NCBI RefSeq assembly: GCF_000829415.1
Contig: NZ_AP014637.1
Location: 4,047,001-4,111,000, forward strand
Length of the DNA: 64,000 bases
Direction of reading: 5' to 3'
DNA from: Pseudomonas sp. StFLB209
GTDB lineage: Bacteria > Pseudomonadota > Gammaproteobacteria > Pseudomonadales > Pseudomonadaceae
The translations under genes were made by a program, and so were the position numbers. The notes under the pieces were generated by a model, which saw nothing but the letters and a program-made list of their open reading frames with translations, searched no databases and was not told the origin of the DNA. Position 1 is the stretch's first letter. Each line of letters begins with the position of its first letter. This document shows, piece by piece, positions 47,824-56,213 of this stretch.

Positions 47824-49968
47824 ATGAGTTATCAGGTTCTTGCACGTAAATGGCGTCCGCGCTCGTTCCGCGAAATGGTCGGCCAGACCCATGTGCTCAA
47901 GGCCCTGATCAACGCTCTGGACAGTCAGCGGCTGCACCATGCTTATCTGTTTACCGGTACGCGCGGGGTGGGCAAGACCACCATCGCGCGGATCATTGCC
48001 AAGTGCCTGAACTGCGAAACCGGGATCACTTCAACCCCGTGCGGCAGTTGCTCGGTGTGCCAGGAAATCGACGAAGGGCGCTTTGTCGACCTGATCGAGA
48101 TCGACGCCGCGAGCCGCACCAAGGTCGAAGACACCCGTGAACTGCTGGATAACGTGCAGTACGCACCGAGCCGCGGGCGCTTCAAGGTCTACCTGATCGA
48201 CGAAGTGCACATGCTCTCCAGTCACTCGTTCAATGCCTTGCTCAAAACGCTGGAAGAGCCGCCGCCCTACGTCAAATTCATCCTGGCGACCACTGATCCG
48301 CAGAAGCTGCCGGCCACCATTCTGTCGCGCTGCCTGCAGTTTTCCCTGAAAAACATGACCCCGGAGCGGGTGGTCGAGCACTTGAGTCATGTGCTCGGTG
48401 CCGAGAACGTGCCGTTTGAAGAGGATGCCCTGTGGCTGCTGGGCCGCGCCGCCGACGGCTCGATGCGCGATGCCATGAGCCTCACCGACCAGGCGATTGC
48501 CTTCGGCGAGGGCAAGGTGTTGGCCGCTGACGTGCGGGCGATGCTCGGCACCCTGGACCATGGTCAGGTGTTCGACGTACTCGGTGCGTTGCTCGCAGGC
48601 GACGCCCGGGCGCTGCTTGAAGCCGTGCGCCACCTGGCCGAGCAAGGCCCTGACTGGAACGGCGTGCTGGCGGAAATGCTTAACGTGCTACACCGGGTGG
48701 CGATTGCCCAGGCGTTGCCTGAGGCGGTCGATAACGGCCATGGTGACCGCGACCGGGTATTGGCGCTGGCCCAGACCCTGCCCGGCGAAGACGTGCAGTT
48801 CTATTACCAGATGGGCCTGATCGGCCGCCGCGACCTGCCGTTGGCACCGGACCCGCGAGGTGGTTTCGAGATGGTCCTGCTGCGCATGCTGGCATTTCGT
48901 CCCGCCGACAGCAGCGATGCGCCGAGCCAGGCGTTAAAGCCAGTGGGGGTCAGCCAGGCCAAGGCTGATCCCCGCCCGACACCGGCCGCCGCGGTCAGCC
49001 CGGTCTCTGCCGCCACTCAACAGTCCGCGTCGGCACCTGCGCCCGCCATCGAGCCTGCCCGCCCGGCACCGCAGGCGGCCCAGCCGACCACTGCCTGCCC
49101 TGAGCCCGCGGCTGCACCGGTGGTCGAGCCCGCGCCGGTTGTGGCGCCTGCGCCAGTCGCCGAGGCTGCCGAGGTCGTTGACCTGCCGTGGGAAGACTCG
49201 TCTGCCAGTGCCCAGCCAGTCCCGGCCACGCCGATCACTCCTGAGCCGGTGCTGGACACCGTCGCCGAGCCTCCCGCGCTGCCGTCGATGCCGGTGCCCA
49301 CGCCGGCCAGTCCGGTGCCGGATGCGCCGCAAGTGGTCGAGCCTGAGGCCCTCGCGCAACGCAGTGCCGGTGCGCTCGAAGACATCCCCGACAGCGCCTA
49401 CCTGTCGGCCCCGCAGCAGCGTGATGATGAGCCGCCGCAGGATGACGATTATGTCGAGCCGGATATCGATATTGACCCGGCCTCGTTCAGCTACCTGGAC
49501 GAGCTGGCCCAAGATCATGTGCACGCCGACGAAGCCCCGGAGCCTGAGCCTGAACCGGCGGCGATGCCGGCCACCGGGCTTGCCGCGCAATGGCTGGAAA
49601 TCTTTGCGCAATTGCCGATCTCTGGCCTGACCGGCAGTATTGCCGCCAACTGCACGCTGATCAGCGTCGAGGGCGACCGTTGGTTGCTGCATCTGGACCC
49701 TGGGCACGGCGCGCTGTTCAACTCGACCCAGCAGCGGCGCTTGAGTGAGGCGTTGAACCAGTACCACGGCAGTCCGATCCAATTGACTATCGAGCTGATC
49801 CGTCCGCAGCAGGAAACCCCGGCGCAAGCGGCGTCACGTCGGCGTGCCGAACGTCAGCGCCAGGCGGTGGCCTCGATCCACGCCGATCCGCTGATCCAGC
49901 AACTGATGCAGCAGTTTGGCGCGGTGGTGCGTGAAGATACGATCACTCCGGTGGACGCCGCGCAATGA
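47824..49968 (+). CDS. dnaX: DNA polymerase III subunits gamma/tau
   Basis: The 714-aa clamp-loader ATPase has Walker A GTRGVGKT (residues 45-52), zinc cysteines in CLNC (61, 64), CGSC (73, 76) and Cys 79, and Walker B LIDEVHML. The sensor region PATILSRCLQFSLKNM is also present. A Pro/Ala-rich linker of over 200 residues (about 365-580) leads to the C-terminal tau domain (LAAQWLEIFAQLPISGLTGSIAANC) that binds polymerase alpha. I noticed no A-rich slippery site for gamma production in the linker region. ybaB follows 64 nt downstream, and recR lies beyond an inserted oxidoreductase gene. Confidence 0.97.
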   Translation: MSYQVLARKWRPRSFREMVGQTHVLKALINALDSQRLHHAYLFTGTRGVGKTTIARIIAKCLNCETGITSTPCGSCSVCQEIDEGRFVDLIEIDAASRTKVEDTRELLDNVQYAPSRGRFKVYLIDEVHMLSSHSFNALLKTLEEPPPYVKFILATTDPQKLPATILSRCLQFSLKNMTPERVVEHLSHVLGAENVPFEEDALWLLGRAADGSMRDAMSLTDQAIAFGEGKVLAADVRAMLGTLDHGQVFDVLGALLAGDARALLEAVRHLAEQGPDWNGVLAEMLNVLHRVAIAQALPEAVDNGHGDRDRVLALAQTLPGEDVQFYYQMGLIGRRDLPLAPDPRGGFEMVLLRMLAFRPADSSDAPSQALKPVGVSQAKADPRPTPAAAVSPVSAATQQSASAPAPAIEPARPAPQAAQPTTACPEPAAAPVVEPAPVVAPAPVAEAAEVVDLPWEDSSASAQPVPATPITPEPVLDTVAEPPALPSMPVPTPASPVPDAPQVVEPEALAQRSAGALEDIPDSAYLSAPQQRDDEPPQDDDYVEPDIDIDPASFSYLDELAQDHVHADEAPEPEPEPAAMPATGLAAQWLEIFAQLPISGLTGSIAANCTLISVEGDRWLLHLDPGHGALFNSTQQRRLSEALNQYHGSPIQLTIELIRPQQETPAQAASRRRAERQRQAVASIHADPLIQQLMQQFGAVVREDTITPVDAAQ

Positions 49969-50032
49969 TTGACGGCACGCTGTCAGTGACGGTGTGCAAA
50001 CCAAGTAACCCGCTATTTCGAGGAGATATCCC

Positions 50033-50359
50033 ATGATGAAAGGTGGCATGGCTGGCCTGATGAAGCAGGCCCAGCAAATGCAGGAAAAAATGGCCAAGAT
50101 GCAGGAAGAGCTGGCCAACGCGGAAGTCACCGGCCAGTCGGGCGCAGGCCTGGTCAGCGTGGTGATGACCGGCCGTCACGATGTCAAGCGCATCACGCTG
50201 GATGACAGCCTGATGCAGGAAGACAAGGAAGTGCTGGAAGACCTGATCGCCGCCGCCGTCAATGACGCGGTACGCAAGATCGAGCAGTCCAGTGCCGAAA
50301 AGACCGCCAGCATGACCGCTGGCATGCAGCTGCCACCAGGCATGAAGCTGCCGTTCTAA
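50033..50359 (+). CDS. ybaB: YbaB/EbfC-family nucleoid-associated protein
   Basis: The 108-aa DNA-binding protein begins [20 protein letters not shown] and continues with [29 protein letters not shown], characteristic of YbaB/EbfC. These homodimers bind nucleoid DNA and are normally encoded between dnaX and recR. Here a CurA-like oxidoreductase gene is inserted before recR. The start at 50033 follows AGGAG with 7-nt spacing. A strong hairpin follows the stop, so the transcript likely ends there. Confidence 0.95.
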   Translation: MMKGGMAGLMKQAQQMQEKMAKMQEELANAEVTGQSGAGLVSVVMTGRHDVKRITLDDSLMQEDKEVLEDLIAAAVNDAVRKIEQSSAEKTASMTAGMQLPPGMKLPF

Positions 50360-50379
50360 CGGTCGCTCGCTGCTGTACA

Positions 50380-50408
50380 CGATGCCAGGCTTGCCCTGGC
50401 ATCGTGCT
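50380..50408 (+). terminator. Intrinsic terminator after ybaB
   Basis: CGATGCCAGG (50380-50389) pairs with CCTGGCATCG (50395-50404) around a 5-nt loop, a 10-bp perfect stem, followed by TGCTTT. It should end dnaX-ybaB transcription. Confidence 0.7.
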
Positions 50409-50489
50409 TTCTGGCCATTGTTGATCGAACATCAGGTGGCGAAGGTGGTCTGCTTTTTATACCCCCAATGCATTCAAGGAGAGGTCCCG

Positions 50490-51524
50490 ATGACCCAAGA
50501 GCTGATCCTCAACCAACGTATTGTGCTGGCTTCGCGCCCGAAAGGCCGTCCGGTTCCGGAGAACTTTCGTCTGGAGCGTGAAGCACTGCCGGAGCTCAAG
50601 GGCAGCCAGGTGCAACTGCGCACTCTGTATCTGTCCCTCGACCCCTACATGCGTGGCCGGATGAGCGACGCGCCGTCCTACGCCGATCCGGTGGCGATTG
50701 ATGCGGTGATGGAAGGTGGTGCGGTCAGTGTGGTTGAGCAGTCGCTGGACTCGCGGTTTCAGCCCGGTGACCTGGTGGTTGGCCAGACCGGCTGGCAGAG
50801 CCACAGCATCAGCGATGGTTCGGCCCTGATCAAGCTGCCTGCCGACTTGCCCAACCCGTCACTGGCGCTGGGTGTGCTCGGCATGCCAGGCATGACCGCT
50901 TACATGGGCCTGATGGACATCGGCAAACCTCAGGCCGGCGAAACCCTGGTGGTCGCGGCGGCGTCCGGCGCGGTCGGCTCGGTGGTCGGTCAGGTCGCCA
51001 AGCTGCATGGCCTGCGGGTGGTCGGTGTGGCCGGTGGCGCGGACAAATGCCGTTATGTGGTCCAGGAGCTGGGCTTTGATGCCTGCATCGACCACCGCAG
51101 CGAGAACTTTGCCAGTGAACTGGCCGAGGCCTGCCCCAAGGGCATCGATGTCTACTATGAGCTGGTGGGCGGCAAGGTCTTCGAAGCGGTGCTGCCGCTG
51201 CTCAACCCACGTGCGCGTATTCCGCTGTGCGGGGTGATTGCCCAGTACAACGCTCAGGGCGAATTTGCTGGCCCCGATCAGTTGCCATTGCTGATGCGTA
51301 CGCTGTTGACCAAGCGCATCGTCATCGAAGGCTTCATCGTGTTCGAGAAATACGCCAGCCGTCGTCAGGAATTCATCGACGCCATGACCCCGCTGGTCAC
51401 CAGCGGCAAGGTCAAGTTCCGCGAAGACGTGGTACAGGGTCTGGAAGCTGCGCCAGAGGCGTTGATCGGCCTGCTTGAGGGGCGCAACTTTGGCAAACTG
51501 GTGGTCGAGGTTTCCCGGCTTTGA
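50490..51524 (+). CDS. NADP-dependent oxidoreductase, zinc-free MDR family (CurA-like)
   Basis: The 344-aa medium-chain reductase has LSLDPYMRGRMSD near residue 50, the hallmark of leukotriene B4 12-hydroxydehydrogenase/CurA enzymes. The Rossmann stretch VVAAASGAVGSVVGQVAKLHGLRVVGVAGG binds NADPH, and FIVFEKYASRRQEF is a further family block. It should reduce alpha-beta unsaturated ketones or aldehydes. Start 50490 follows AAGGAGAGG. It interrupts the usual ybaB-recR neighbourhood and is separated from ybaB by a terminator, so it is probably expressed on its own. Confidence 0.9.
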   Translation: MTQELILNQRIVLASRPKGRPVPENFRLEREALPELKGSQVQLRTLYLSLDPYMRGRMSDAPSYADPVAIDAVMEGGAVSVVEQSLDSRFQPGDLVVGQTGWQSHSISDGSALIKLPADLPNPSLALGVLGMPGMTAYMGLMDIGKPQAGETLVVAAASGAVGSVVGQVAKLHGLRVVGVAGGADKCRYVVQELGFDACIDHRSENFASELAEACPKGIDVYYELVGGKVFEAVLPLLNPRARIPLCGVIAQYNAQGEFAGPDQLPLLMRTLLTKRIVIEGFIVFEKYASRRQEFIDAMTPLVTSGKVKFREDVVQGLEAAPEALIGLLEGRNFGKLVVEVSRL

Positions 51525-51586
51525 TTGACGCTGACAGCAAGGCGCGGGTATAAACCGCGTCTTTCGATTATCCGGGATCTTTGTTC

Positions 51587-52189
51587 ATGAGCTTCAGCCC
51601 CCTGATTCGCCAACTGATCGATGCCTTTCGTGTGTTGCCAGGCGTCGGCCAGAAGACCGCCCAGCGCATGGCATTGCAGTTGCTGGAGCGTGATCGCAGC
51701 GGCGGCTCGCGGCTGGCACTGGCGCTGCAACAGGCCATGGACGGGGTCGGGCACTGCAAGAGCTGCCGGACCCTGACCGAACAAGACCTCTGCCCGCAAT
51801 GCGCCGACCCGCGCCGCGACGATACGCTGCTGTGCGTGGTGGAGGGGCCGACCGACGTGTACGCGGTGGAGCAGACCGGCTATCGAGGTCGTTACTTCGT
51901 CCTCAAAGGCCACCTGTCGCCCCTCGATGGGCTTGGCCCCGAGGCTATCGGCATTCCACAACTGATTGAGCGCATCGACAGCCAGGGCACCTTCACGGAA
52001 GTCATCCTGGCGACCAACCCCACTGTCGAAGGCGAAGCCACCGCGCACTACATCGCCCAGTTGCTCAACGACAAAGGCCTGATCGCTTCACGCATCGCCC
52101 ATGGCGTACCGCTGGGCGGCGAGCTGGACCTGGTCGACGGCGGCACCCTCGCGCATTCCTTTGCCGGGCGCAAGCCGATTACCTTGTAA
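51587..52189 (+). CDS. recR: Recombination protein RecR
   Basis: The 200-aa protein acts with RecF and RecO to load RecA on gapped DNA. Features are an N-terminal helix-hairpin-helix ([19 protein letters not shown]), the Cys4 zinc finger ([16 protein letters not shown]) and a Toprim domain ([29 protein letters not shown]). The C-terminus has [22 protein letters not shown]. Length is standard. ATG 51587 is used; a TTG two codons earlier is less likely. It is convergent with apt. Confidence 0.97.
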   Translation: MSFSPLIRQLIDAFRVLPGVGQKTAQRMALQLLERDRSGGSRLALALQQAMDGVGHCKSCRTLTEQDLCPQCADPRRDDTLLCVVEGPTDVYAVEQTGYRGRYFVLKGHLSPLDGLGPEAIGIPQLIERIDSQGTFTEVILATNPTVEGEATAHYIAQLLNDKGLIASRIAHGVPLGGELDLVDGGTLAHSFAGRKPITL

Positions 52190-52259
52190 AACCATTCCTC
52201 CCGGCGGGGCTGACGTGCCCCAGTGGGTGCCCGGATGGGTCGGAAAAGTCAGCGCGGTA

Positions 52260-52808
52260 TCACAGCTCATCCAGCGCAAAGCTGGTGAGGCTGAAGGTCG
52301 GCACTTGCAGGTCATTCAGGCGTTTTGAGCCACCCAGCTCCGGCAGGTCGATGATCGCCGCCGCCTCATGAACCCTGGCGCCCATGCGGCGAATCAGGTT
52401 GACCGCCGCCGTCAGCGTGCCGCCGGTGGCAATCAGATCATCGAACAGCACCACACTGTCGCCGTCGCACAGGCTGTCAGCGTGTACTTCCAGAAAGGCT
52501 TCGCCGTATTCGGTCTGGTAACCCTCCGACAACACGTCGGCCGGCAACTTGCCTTGCTTGCGAAACAGCACCAGCGGTTTGTTCAACTCGTAAGCCACCA
52601 CCGAGCCGATCAGAAAACCGCGCGCGTCCATCACACCGATCTGGTTGAAATCAGCGTCGATATAGCGTTGTACGAAATGATCAATCACCTGGCGGGTCGC
52701 CTTGGGCGACTGGAACAGCGGGGTGATATCGCGGAACACCACACCGGGCTTGGGAAAGTCCACGACAGGCCGGATATGGGACTTGAGCAGGGAGACATCG
52801 AAAGACAT
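52260..52808 (-). CDS. apt: Adenine phosphoribosyltransferase
   Basis: The 182-aa purine-salvage enzyme makes AMP from adenine and PRPP. The PRPP-binding motif is [21 protein letters not shown] is the flexible-region motif, and RKQGKLP and [12 protein letters not shown] are family blocks. Start 52808 begins the conserved [13 protein letters not shown]; residues encoded upstream in the frame are not conserved. The location next to anr is the same as in P. aeruginosa. The upstream 140-bp palindromic element separates it from anr. Confidence 0.95.
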   Translation of the reverse strand: MSFDVSLLKSHIRPVVDFPKPGVVFRDITPLFQSPKATRQVIDHFVQRYIDADFNQIGVMDARGFLIGSVVAYELNKPLVLFRKQGKLPADVLSEGYQTEYGEAFLEVHADSLCDGDSVVLFDDLIATGGTLTAAVNLIRRMGARVHEAAAIIDLPELGGSKRLNDLQVPTFSLTSFALDEL

Positions 52809-52868
52809 GCGTACAATCCAGAACAGGTTTGCCCGACAGTATAAGCTGGACTGCTCTGGATCGCAGTT

Positions 52869-53008
52869 GGGCACCCCTAAAAACTACCTACGTTGCCATC
52901 GCTGCGTTGAAGCCAGGCTCAGAATGCTCATTTACAACCCGTAAACTCCGCTTCTTCGCCTGTCTTCGCCTTGCGCTGGCTGCCTCGCTTACGTTTTTAG
53001 AGGCGCCC
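52869..53008. repeat. 140-bp imperfect palindromic element
   Basis: The ends GGGCACCCCTAAAAAC (52869-52884) and GTTTTTAGAGGCGCCC (52993-53008) are inverse copies at 14 of 16 positions. The arms keep partial complementarity inward (GAAGCCAGGC against the inverse of GCCTGTCTTC). They meet at TTTACAACCCGTAAA in the centre. This is the shape of a MITE-like or other dispersed palindromic repeat, between apt and anr. It may also act as a 3' structure for anr. Confidence 0.55.
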
Positions 53009-53045
53009 AGTTGTTCTCAACTTTCAGCGTGCAACCGGCAGTGGC

Positions 53046-53780
53046 TCAGCTTTCCATCGCGCCACCGGCCAGGGCGCACAGCTGGATCGGGTCAATGATG
53101 TGGATTTCCTTGCCTTCGGCGGCAATCAGCTCGTTCTGCTGGAAGCGGGTAAAGACCCGCGATACGGTTTCCACAGCCAGGCCCAGATGGTTGCCGATTT
53201 CGTTGCGCGACATGCTCAGGCGGAAATGGTTGGCCGAAAAACCGCGGGCACGGAAGCGCGCCGACAGGTTGACCAGAAAGGTCGCGATACGCTCATCGGC
53301 GGTTTTTTTCGACAGCAACAGCATCATCTGTTGATCGTCACGAATTTCCCGGCTCATTACGCGCATCAACTGGCGGCGCAGTTGCGGCAGTTGCACCGAC
53401 AACTCGTCGAGACGCTCGAAGGGGATTTCACACACCGAGGTGGTCTCCAGTGCCTGGGCCGATACCGGATAGGCTTCGGCGTCCATGCCCGACATACCGA
53501 CCAGCTCGCTGGGCAGGTGGAAACCGGTCAGTTGTTCGGCACCGCCGTCACTGATGCTGAAGGTTTTCAGGGCGCCGGAGCGCACGGCGTAGACTGACTC
53601 GAACGTATCGCCCTGACGGAACAGGAACTCACCCTTCTTCAAAGGGCGGCCGCGCTTGACGATCTGGTCCAGCGCATCCATATCTTCCATGTTCAGCGAG
53701 AGGGGCAGGCACAGCGGGGCGAGACTGCAATCCTTGCAATGAGCCTGATTATGAGCACGCACCTTGACTGGCTCGGACAT
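53046..53780 (-). CDS. anr: Anaerobic regulator Anr (FNR family)
   Basis: The 244-aa oxygen sensor has N-terminal iron-sulfur cysteines at 15, 18 and 24 ([11 protein letters not shown]), with a fourth probably in [10 protein letters not shown] cyclic-nucleotide-like beta-roll and a helix-turn-helix ([24 protein letters not shown]) follow. The [4Fe-4S] dimer activates genes at TTGAT-N4-ATCAA when oxygen falls. Length equals P. aeruginosa Anr. The start at 53780 begins [12 protein letters not shown]; the upstream extension to 53885 is not expected. It lies beside hemN and the cbb3 oxidase assembly genes it should control. Confidence 0.96.
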   Translation of the reverse strand: MSEPVKVRAHNQAHCKDCSLAPLCLPLSLNMEDMDALDQIVKRGRPLKKGEFLFRQGDTFESVYAVRSGALKTFSISDGGAEQLTGFHLPSELVGMSGMDAEAYPVSAQALETTSVCEIPFERLDELSVQLPQLRRQLMRVMSREIRDDQQMMLLLSKKTADERIATFLVNLSARFRARGFSANHFRLSMSRNEIGNHLGLAVETVSRVFTRFQQNELIAAEGKEIHIIDPIQLCALAGGAMES

Positions 53781-53881
53781 CACTTGATTCCTTGTGGGAG
53801 AAGCACACATAGGATGTAAGGGTAACTCAGGCGTGATGACTTGGGCCAGCATGGCAGCTCTACCTTGATCTCTGATTGATG

Positions 53882-55264
53882 TCATATGACGCGTGAAAAC
53901 CGTTGGCTGCTCGCAGGGTTGAGATAAGCATCAAACAGCATGCACACGGCGCGCACCAGCAACCGACCAGCCGGTAGCACGCGGATACCGTGGTCATCCA
54001 TCACGATCAAACCGTCGCGGCACATGTTCAGCAACGGTGGCCAAAGCTCATGGAAATAGCCGCGAAACTCGATGGCAAAGGCTTGCTCTATGGCGGCGAA
54101 ATTCAGTTCGAAGTGGCAGATCAGTTGCTGGATGACCGCACGGCGGATACGGTCGTCCTGATTGCACAGCAGCCCGCGCTTGGTCGCCAGTTGATCGCTG
54201 GCCAGCAGGCTCTGATAGTCGCTGAGGTCGTTGCTGTTCTGGCAATACAGGTCACCGATCTGGCTGATGGCCGAGACCCCGAGGCCGATCAGGTCGCAAT
54301 GGCCGTGAGTGGTGTAGCCCTGGAAATTGCGTTGTAGCGTGCCTTCTTCCTGAGCAATGGCCAGTTCGTCGTCGGGCAGGGCGAAGTGGTCCATGCCGAT
54401 GTAGCGATAGCCGGCCCCGGTCAGTTGTTCGATGGTGCGCTCAAGCATGCGCAGTTTCTGTTCCGGTTTGGGCAGGGCGTTATCGTCGATGCGCCGCTGC
54501 GGCATGAAGCGTTCGGGCAGGTGGGCGTAGTTGAACACCGACAGCCGGTCTGGCTGCAGGGCGATAATCTCTTCCACCGTGCGCGCGAAGCCTTCCGGTG
54601 TTTGCAGTGGCAGGCCGTAGATCAGGTCGATATTGACCGAGCGAAACTGCAGGGTGCGCGCCGCTTCAACAATCGCCCGGGTTTGCTCCAGGCTTTGCAG
54701 GCGGTTGACGGCGCGTTGCACCGCCGGGTCCAGGTCCTGCACGCCGAGGCTGACCCGGTTAAAGCCCAGCTCGCGCAGCAAGCCCATGGACGACCAGTCG
54801 GCTTCGCGGGGGTCGATTTCGATGCCGTAGTCACCGGAGTCATCCTCCAGCAGGTTGAAGTGGCTGCGCAGGCAGGCCATCAATTGGCGTAGCTCACCAT
54901 GGTTGAGAAAGGTCGGCGTGCCGCCGCCCAGATGCAGTTGCTCGACCACCTGATCGGGTGCCAGATGGCAGGCCAGGGTCTTGATTTCATGCTCCAGGCG
55001 CTGCAGATAGGCCGGGGCGCGGCTGCGATCCTTGGTGATCACTTTATTGCAGGCGCAGTAGTAACAGATGTTGGCGCAGAACGGGATGTGCACGTACAGC
55101 GACAACGGGCGACGCGCCTTGCGGCTGTCACGCAGGGCATGCAGCAGGTCGAACGTGCCCACCTGCGTGCTGAACTGCACGGCGGTGGGGTAGGAGGTGT
55201 AACGCGGTCCTGCCAGATCGTAGCGACGGATCAGGTCAGAATCCCAACGAATGACGTCGAGCAT
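53882..55264 (-). CDS. hemN: Oxygen-independent coproporphyrinogen III oxidase
   Basis: The 460-aa radical SAM enzyme decarboxylates coproporphyrinogen III without oxygen in haem synthesis. The radical SAM cysteines are 63, 67 and 70 in [20 protein letters not shown] is the SAM-binding glycine motif, and [10 protein letters not shown] and [11 protein letters not shown] are further family blocks. Length and start ([16 protein letters not shown]) match Pseudomonas HemN. A perfect ANR box lies 63-76 nt upstream of the start codon, so anaerobic activation by the neighbouring anr product is expected. Confidence 0.97.
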   Translation of the reverse strand: MLDVIRWDSDLIRRYDLAGPRYTSYPTAVQFSTQVGTFDLLHALRDSRKARRPLSLYVHIPFCANICYYCACNKVITKDRSRAPAYLQRLEHEIKTLACHLAPDQVVEQLHLGGGTPTFLNHGELRQLMACLRSHFNLLEDDSGDYGIEIDPREADWSSMGLLRELGFNRVSLGVQDLDPAVQRAVNRLQSLEQTRAIVEAARTLQFRSVNIDLIYGLPLQTPEGFARTVEEIIALQPDRLSVFNYAHLPERFMPQRRIDDNALPKPEQKLRMLERTIEQLTGAGYRYIGMDHFALPDDELAIAQEEGTLQRNFQGYTTHGHCDLIGLGVSAISQIGDLYCQNSNDLSDYQSLLASDQLATKRGLLCNQDDRIRRAVIQQLICHFELNFAAIEQAFAIEFRGYFHELWPPLLNMCRDGLIVMDDHGIRVLPAGRLLVRAVCMLFDAYLNPASSQRFSRVI

Positions 55265-55326
55265 GCGGGCATTCCCCTGGTTAGGCTGGCGATGCCCGAG
55301 TCTAGATCAGCGTGGGCAGGCGGATC

Positions 55327-55340
55327 TTGATGTACATCAA
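55327..55340 (-). promoter_or_regulatory. Perfect ANR/FNR box upstream of hemN
   Basis: TTGATGTACATCAA matches TTGAT-N4-ATCAA exactly. Its centre is 69 nt before the hemN start codon, compatible with an activating class II position for a transcript with a 5' leader of about 28 nt. Confidence 0.85.
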
Positions 55341-55345
55341 TGCAG

Positions 55346-56020
55346 TCAATGCCCCATCAACCAGTGTTGATGCGGGCCTGGCAGGCTCCATAACCCAAAA
55401 CCAATCACCAGCAGTCCTCCGGCGGTGCGCAGGCCACGGCGGCGCAGCAGTGCACGGGTGCGCTCGGCGGCCGCTCCGGTAAGCAGCAGTACCGGGCAGG
55501 TGCCCAGACCGAACGCCAGCATCAATGCGGCGCTGGTCAGTGCATTGCCCTGAATCGCTGCCCACAGCAGGACGCTGTACACCAGCCCGCATGGCAGCCA
55601 GCCCCATAGTGCACCCACCGCGGCGGCGCGGGGCAGGGTGCTGATCGGCAGCAAACGGCTGGCCAGCGGTTGCAGATGGCGCCACAGGCCACGGCCGAGG
55701 CGCTCGATGCGGGTCAGGCCGCTCCACCAGCCGGCCAGGTACAGGCCCATGGCAATTAACAACAGGGCGGCAATGACCCGCAGCACCATGGCCGCCGGGC
55801 CGTTGGCCACCGCGTGACCGAGCAGCCCGGTGAGCAGCCCGGCCAGGCCATAGCTGCTGATCCGTCCCAGGTTATAGGCCAGCAGCAGTGGCCAGCGCCG
55901 CGGGTTCGGGGCGGACAGGCTCAGCGCGCCCATCAGCCCGCCACACATACCGATGCAATGCCCGCCGCCGAGCAGCCCGAACATCACGGCCGAGCCCAGC
56001 AGGGCAAGGATTTCAGGCAT
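55346..56020 (-). CDS. DsbD_2/TauE-like membrane protein of the cbb3 assembly cluster
   Basis: The 224-aa protein has about six hydrophobic helices and the N-terminal signature FGLLGGGHCIGMCGGLMGALS. The His-Cys-x3-Cys pattern is typical of the family annotated as sulfite exporter TauE/SafE, better described as DsbD_2-like transmembrane proteins. A central WLPCGLVYSVLLWA contains another conserved Cys. Its constant position between ccoS and hemN in pseudomonads suggests a role in copper or thiol handling for cbb3 oxidase maturation, but the function is not proven. Its ATG overlaps the ccoS end by 8 nt. Confidence 0.8.
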   Translation of the reverse strand: MPEILALLGSAVMFGLLGGGHCIGMCGGLMGALSLSAPNPRRWPLLLAYNLGRISSYGLAGLLTGLLGHAVANGPAAMVLRVIAALLLIAMGLYLAGWWSGLTRIERLGRGLWRHLQPLASRLLPISTLPRAAAVGALWGWLPCGLVYSVLLWAAIQGNALTSAALMLAFGLGTCPVLLLTGAAAERTRALLRRRGLRTAGGLLVIGFGLWSLPGPHQHWLMGH

Positions 56021-56213
56021 GCCGGTCGCGGTCCTTGTCCTGTTGTTGACGGATCGCGGCCTGGTGACCGGGGTCCTGATCGTCGAACAGGATGCTGTGC
56101 GCCGGGCTGTCGAGATCGTCGTACTGGCCGCTGTCCACCGCCCAGAAAAAAATCCAGATGGCCAAGGCGACCAGTAACAGCGCGGCGGGAATCATGATGT
56201 AGAGCGCAGGCAT
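56013..56213 (-). CDS. ccoS: cbb3 oxidase maturation protein CcoS
   Basis: The 66-aa single-span protein begins MPALYIMIPAALLLVALAIW and continues IFFWAVDSGQYDDLDSPAHSILFDD. The motif FFWAVxSGQYDDLxxPAxxIL is diagnostic of CcoS/FixS. It is needed for cofactor insertion into cbb3 oxidase. The start at 56213 follows GGAG at 5 nt. It overlaps both the end of ccoI (22 nt) and the start of the next gene, showing tight operon packing. Confidence 0.95.
   Translation of the reverse strand: MPALYIMIPAALLLVALAIWIFFWAVDSGQYDDLDSPAHSILFDDQDPGHQAAIRQQQDKDRDRHA

Noticed and set aside
47824..49968. Programmed frameshift for a gamma subunit in dnaX
   Set aside because: No A-rich slippery heptamer was noticed in the linker region; without one the claim cannot be supported.
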